From Peribacillus sp. FSL H8-0477 (lineage in GTDB: Bacteria; Bacillota; Bacilli; Bacillales; DSM-1321), in assembly GCF_038002765.1 (NCBI RefSeq), contig NZ_JBBODE010000001.1:186001-250000 (forward strand): DNA of 64,000 nt, in the 5' to 3' direction. The notes under the pieces were generated by a model, which was not told the origin of the DNA, searched no databases, and saw only the letters and a list, made by a program, of their open reading frames with translations. Position numbers and translations under genes: made by a program. The first letter of the stretch is position 1, and every line of letters begins with the position of its first letter. This document shows positions 61,858 to 64,000 of the stretch, in pieces.

Positions 61858-62786
61858 CGTACCTTTTCCTCCTTGCTAATGGTAGATAGAATTAACTCTG
61901 TTAAATCGTGAGCTGTAAATCGAGAAACAGGACGCTGTAATTGGTAAAAACTAAGTTGATTAACCATTTTTGCAGAAGTGGAAAAATGCCAATCCATTAA
62001 TCCCAAACCTGCAAGAAAAAAATTACGATACGTATGTGTATAGAGCGTATGAAACCTTGTCATATTTGTAATCGGAGTAATCCTTATCTCTTCTTCATCA
62101 GTTTTAACCAATTCAACGATTCCGGCAAGTGGCAGCTCCTGATTAGCAAACTGAGTGGAAACGGGAACAGCAAATTTGGTTTCCCTTTCGACAATCGGTT
62201 TATACTGATCAGATTCCATTCCAAACTGGTTTAGACTTTCCATCCATAATTTTTGCTGAGGATAGGCTGGTATTACCATGGGAATATTCTCATCAGACAT
62301 TCTCACTGGAATTACATCATCACTCAACAGCTGATAGCCCTTGTTCAGAAAAGCAGAAGCTAACGTCGATTTCCCAGCACCCGAATCTCCGACAAATGCA
62401 TAAGCCTTTCCATTTATGGCGATTGCGCTTCCATGTAACGGGAGGATTTTTCTTTGCATTAGTATGGCTCCCATACAAGTACCTAGAATGTAAAGGCGAT
62501 GATAGTCTTCTGAAGAATCGTTTAGTGGAGTAAAAAATATTTCATTTCCATTTTGAATTAGAAAGATAGCTTTATCTGGAACTAGGAACATAACGAAATT
62601 TTCTTTAATAATAAAATGTCTATTGATAGAATACTCAAACCACAAAGTTGAAAGATCTGCTCTTTTTATTGTAATATTACCAAGTTGATTTTCTAGTTTA
62701 CAGTTAGGCAATCCCGACAGTAAGATTTCACTTATCATCGATAAGCCAAAAGCTTTATAGGCAAATGTCTGTGTAGTATTTATCAT
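61854..62786 (-). CDS. HPr-kinase-like precursor kinase (paeninodin K type)
   Basis: A 310-aa protein (GGAGG eight bases before ATG 62786; the in-frame ATG 62852 has no RBS). The C-terminal half is HprK-like: ILPLHGSAIAINGKAYAFVGDSGAGKSTLASAFLNKGYQLLSDDVIPV, with the P-loop at 133-141 and Ser-Asp-Asp at 155-157. In paeninodin clusters this type of kinase phosphorylates the C-terminal Ser of the precursor. Both precursors here end in Ser. It overlaps B1 by four bases and starts a likely operon. Confidence 0.85.
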   Translation of the reverse strand: MINTTQTFAYKAFGLSMISEILLSGLPNCKLENQLGNITIKRADLSTLWFEYSINRHFIIKENFVMFLVPDKAIFLIQNGNEIFFTPLNDSSEDYHRLYILGTCMGAILMQRKILPLHGSAIAINGKAYAFVGDSGAGKSTLASAFLNKGYQLLSDDVIPVRMSDENIPMVIPAYPQQKLWMESLNQFGMESDQYKPIVERETKFAVPVSTQFANQELPLAGIVELVKTDEEEIRITPITNMTRFHTLYTHTYRNFFLAGLGLMDWHFSTSAKMVNQLSFYQLQRPVSRFTAHDLTELILSTISKEEKVR

Positions 62787-62831
62787 CCATATATCCTCCA
62801 TATCAAACCCTATTAATTCGATTGATAAAAC

Positions 62832-62847
62832 GTTCTTTATAAAGAAC
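62832..62847. promoter_or_regulatory. 16-bp perfect palindrome, possible operator
   Basis: GTTCTTTATAAAGAAC is a perfect palindrome lying just after the predicted promoter of the kinase operon, in the 5' leader. It could be an operator. No known regulator gene is in the visible part of the cluster. Confidence 0.55.
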
Positions 62848-62850
62848 TTC

Positions 62851-62879
62851 ATATTAAAAATTTACCATTGTTTTGTAAA
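62851..62879 (-). promoter_or_regulatory. Predicted promoter of the K-B1-B2-NT-D operon
   Basis: On the minus strand TTTACA (62879-62874) and TAATAT (62856-62851) are separated by 17 bases, close to the sigma-A consensus. It lies between the terminator behind precursor A and the kinase start, giving maturation genes their own transcript. Confidence 0.6.
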
Positions 62880-62992
62880 TATTTCAATTGTTTTCTGATA
62901 ACATTCCATTTTATTATCACTAGTTGACATCCCATAATTGCTAGAGAATAAAGCTCGGACTTTCACCATAGACATTACACCTAGTGACTGCC

Positions 62993-63027
62993 AAAAAAAC
63001 CCTCATACATTTCTAATGTATAAGGGT
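62993..63027 (-). terminator. Terminator/attenuator after the lasso precursor gene
   Basis: ACCCTTATACATT...AATGTATGAGGGT forms a 12-bp stem with one G-T pair, then seven T on the minus strand, 28 bases after the precursor stop. It probably leaves most transcripts ending after gene A, so that the precursor is made in excess. Confidence 0.8.
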
Positions 63028-63054
63028 AAAACATAATAATAAATGTACTATAAA

Positions 63055-63216
63055 TTACGACCCAAGAGGTCCATGGTGAGGTCCAGTTTGTCCTTGGTGT
63101 CCAAGATCTGAATTATAACCTTCATCAAAAGCACCACCCAGCGTACTTGCCATCGTTTGACCAACACTAAGCACTTCTAATATAGGCTTTTCCCACACTT
63201 TTTTATTTTGCAACAT
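63055..63216 (-). CDS. Lasso peptide precursor (A), 53 aa
   Basis: AGGAGG precedes ATG 63216 with correct spacing. The 22-residue leader has WEKP at residues 8-11 (WxxP), ILEVL, and Thr-Met at -2/-1. The core is predicted as 31 residues starting ASTLGGAFDEGYNS, so an Ala1-Asp9 isopeptide ring of nine residues is likely; Glu10 cannot close a typical ring. The tail GHQGQTGPHHGPLGS is Gly/His/Pro-rich and ends in Ser. It follows the cyclase gene by 13 bases. Confidence 0.9.
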   Translation of the reverse strand: MLQNKKVWEKPILEVLSVGQTMASTLGGAFDEGYNSDLGHQGQTGPHHGPLGS

Positions 63217-63229
63217 TATTCACCTCCTC

Positions 63230-64000
63230 TCAATTAAATTGTTTTAAGAATCTTGATATAATTAAGCTATACATTAAAATTTGATAATCAATATCAAATG
63301 AAAGTTCAGGTTTTGGCCCCTGTTGTTTTATCTTCAAAAACGTTTTTTTCAGAACGTCCATATTGAATAACTCGTTTATTATTGGATTAGTACAAACCGA
63401 TTCAAGTTCATTCGTAAAGGTATCCCAATGCGGTGTCATACGATAAATACAATCTGCACCTTGGACGCCTCTGATAGATTGATTCAATCTAACCTTATCA
63501 GGTAAATAATCTGCCATCGATCTTCTAATTAATGATCTATCAAATCCATCTTGAACAAATTGTTTATCAGGTATCGATAAACAGAAACGAATTACATTCA
63601 GATCATTGGTTGGATCACGTTTCCATACAGAATAACGGAGGGAGAGCTTTGCTCCTAATGTTCCAGTGGCATTCCAGGTATACGCTTCTTCAAAATGTTG
63701 TCTTCTTACTTTATTAATGTTTGGATGGTAAGGTGTACTTACTTGTTGAATTCCATGTTCTTCAAGTTTAGAAAAAACATCTGTTTTTTTCGCCAACTCT
63801 TGGTTTATGATGGTAGGATATTTAAATGTTTCAGTTGGAAAAACCCTATTAATTAAAGGAAACGCTATCCTACTAATATAAGGAACCCTACGTAAACGAT
63901 TTCCACCGACTCTCTTACTATATTGATTTAATTCTCGATAAAGACGAATCCACTTTAATTTTTTTAATAGCACTGCATAATAATTAAAGACTGGACCCCA
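63230..64000 (-). CDS. Lasso peptide cyclase C (asparagine-synthetase-like), C-terminal part
   Basis: 256 codons are visible up to the right edge and the frame is open at the edge. The conserved asparagine-synthetase-like ends are present: DPTNDLNVIRFCLSIPDKQFVQDGFDRSLIRRSMADYLPDKVRLNQSIRGVQG. This is the Asn_synthase domain of lasso C proteins, which adenylate the side chain of Asp or Glu and close the ring. The N-terminal part, including the PPi-loop, is outside the window. It is immediately upstream of the precursor. Confidence 0.9.
   Translation of the reverse strand, partial: WGPVFNYYAVLLKKLKWIRLYRELNQYSKRVGGNRLRRVPYISRIAFPLINRVFPTETFKYPTIINQELAKKTDVFSKLEEHGIQQVSTPYHPNINKVRRQHFEEAYTWNATGTLGAKLSLRYSVWKRDPTNDLNVIRFCLSIPDKQFVQDGFDRSLIRRSMADYLPDKVRLNQSIRGVQGADCIYRMTPHWDTFTNELESVCTNPIINELFNMDVLKKTFLKIKQQGPKPELSFDIDYQILMYSLIISRFLKQFN

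Overview
The window is AT-rich DNA with short intergenic gaps, strong AGGAGG-type ribosome binding sites and many rho-independent terminators. Its gene set (MapB/YflG-like aminopeptidase, YfmQ, YrvL, a Cse60-like sporulation peptide, KptA, BdhA, many GNAT and VOC proteins) points to a spore-forming Bacillaceae chromosome (Bacillus or a close genus). The species cannot be read from the sequence. No rRNA, tRNA, CRISPR array or prophage was recognised.

Region 1-57 kb is an accessory or housekeeping mosaic of single genes and two- or three-gene units. It holds about ten GNAT acetyltransferases, several VOC/glyoxalase-fold proteins, four DinB/DfsB-type or DUF2071 detoxification-type proteins, short-chain and medium-chain dehydrogenases, flavin reductases, an LLM monooxygenase, small membrane proteins, and regulator/target pairs. 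These pairs are PadR with a DUF2812 protein at 22.9-23.9 kb, and a TetR at 40.3 kb whose likely operator recurs before an MFS pump at 44.2 kb. Gene decay is frequent. At least ten loci are recognisable genes broken by in-frame stops or small indels: ClbS/DfsB-like at 3.8 kb, GNAT at 11.4 kb, VOC at 29.9 and 44.3 kb, two small genes at 38.1-38.5 kb, a pentapeptide-repeat protein at 47.4 kb, HXXEE at 51.2 kb, an IS3 element at 54.7 kb, and a HIT protein at 56.6 kb.

Region 57-64 kb (all minus strand, running off the right edge) is a RiPP gene cluster of the paeninodin type of lasso peptide. In transcription order it has lasso cyclase C (asparagine-synthetase-like, partial), a 53-aa precursor A, an attenuator-like terminator, a second promoter with a 16-bp palindrome, an HPr-kinase-like kinase K, PqqD-like leader-binding protein B1, transglutaminase-like protease B2, a nucleotidyltransferase, and an ABC exporter D. 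Precursor A has a WxxP leader, Thr at -2, and a 31-residue core beginning ASTLGGAFD, which predicts an Ala1-Asp9 macrolactam, an unusually long Gly/His/Pro-rich tail and a C-terminal Ser.

Behind the exporter lies a previously unannotated 42-aa gene (TTG start, perfect RBS). It carries the same type of leader (WxxP ... Thr-Met), but its core has three KPP repeats, no acidic residue at ring positions 7-9, and a DEFDS C-terminus. The next gene is a GNAT-fold protein resembling LuxI/FeeM-type N-acyl synthases. My inference is that one leader-recognition and kinase machinery may serve two substrates: a threaded, phosphorylated lasso peptide and a non-lasso, Lys/Pro-rich peptide that may be acylated. 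This is the most novel feature of the window.
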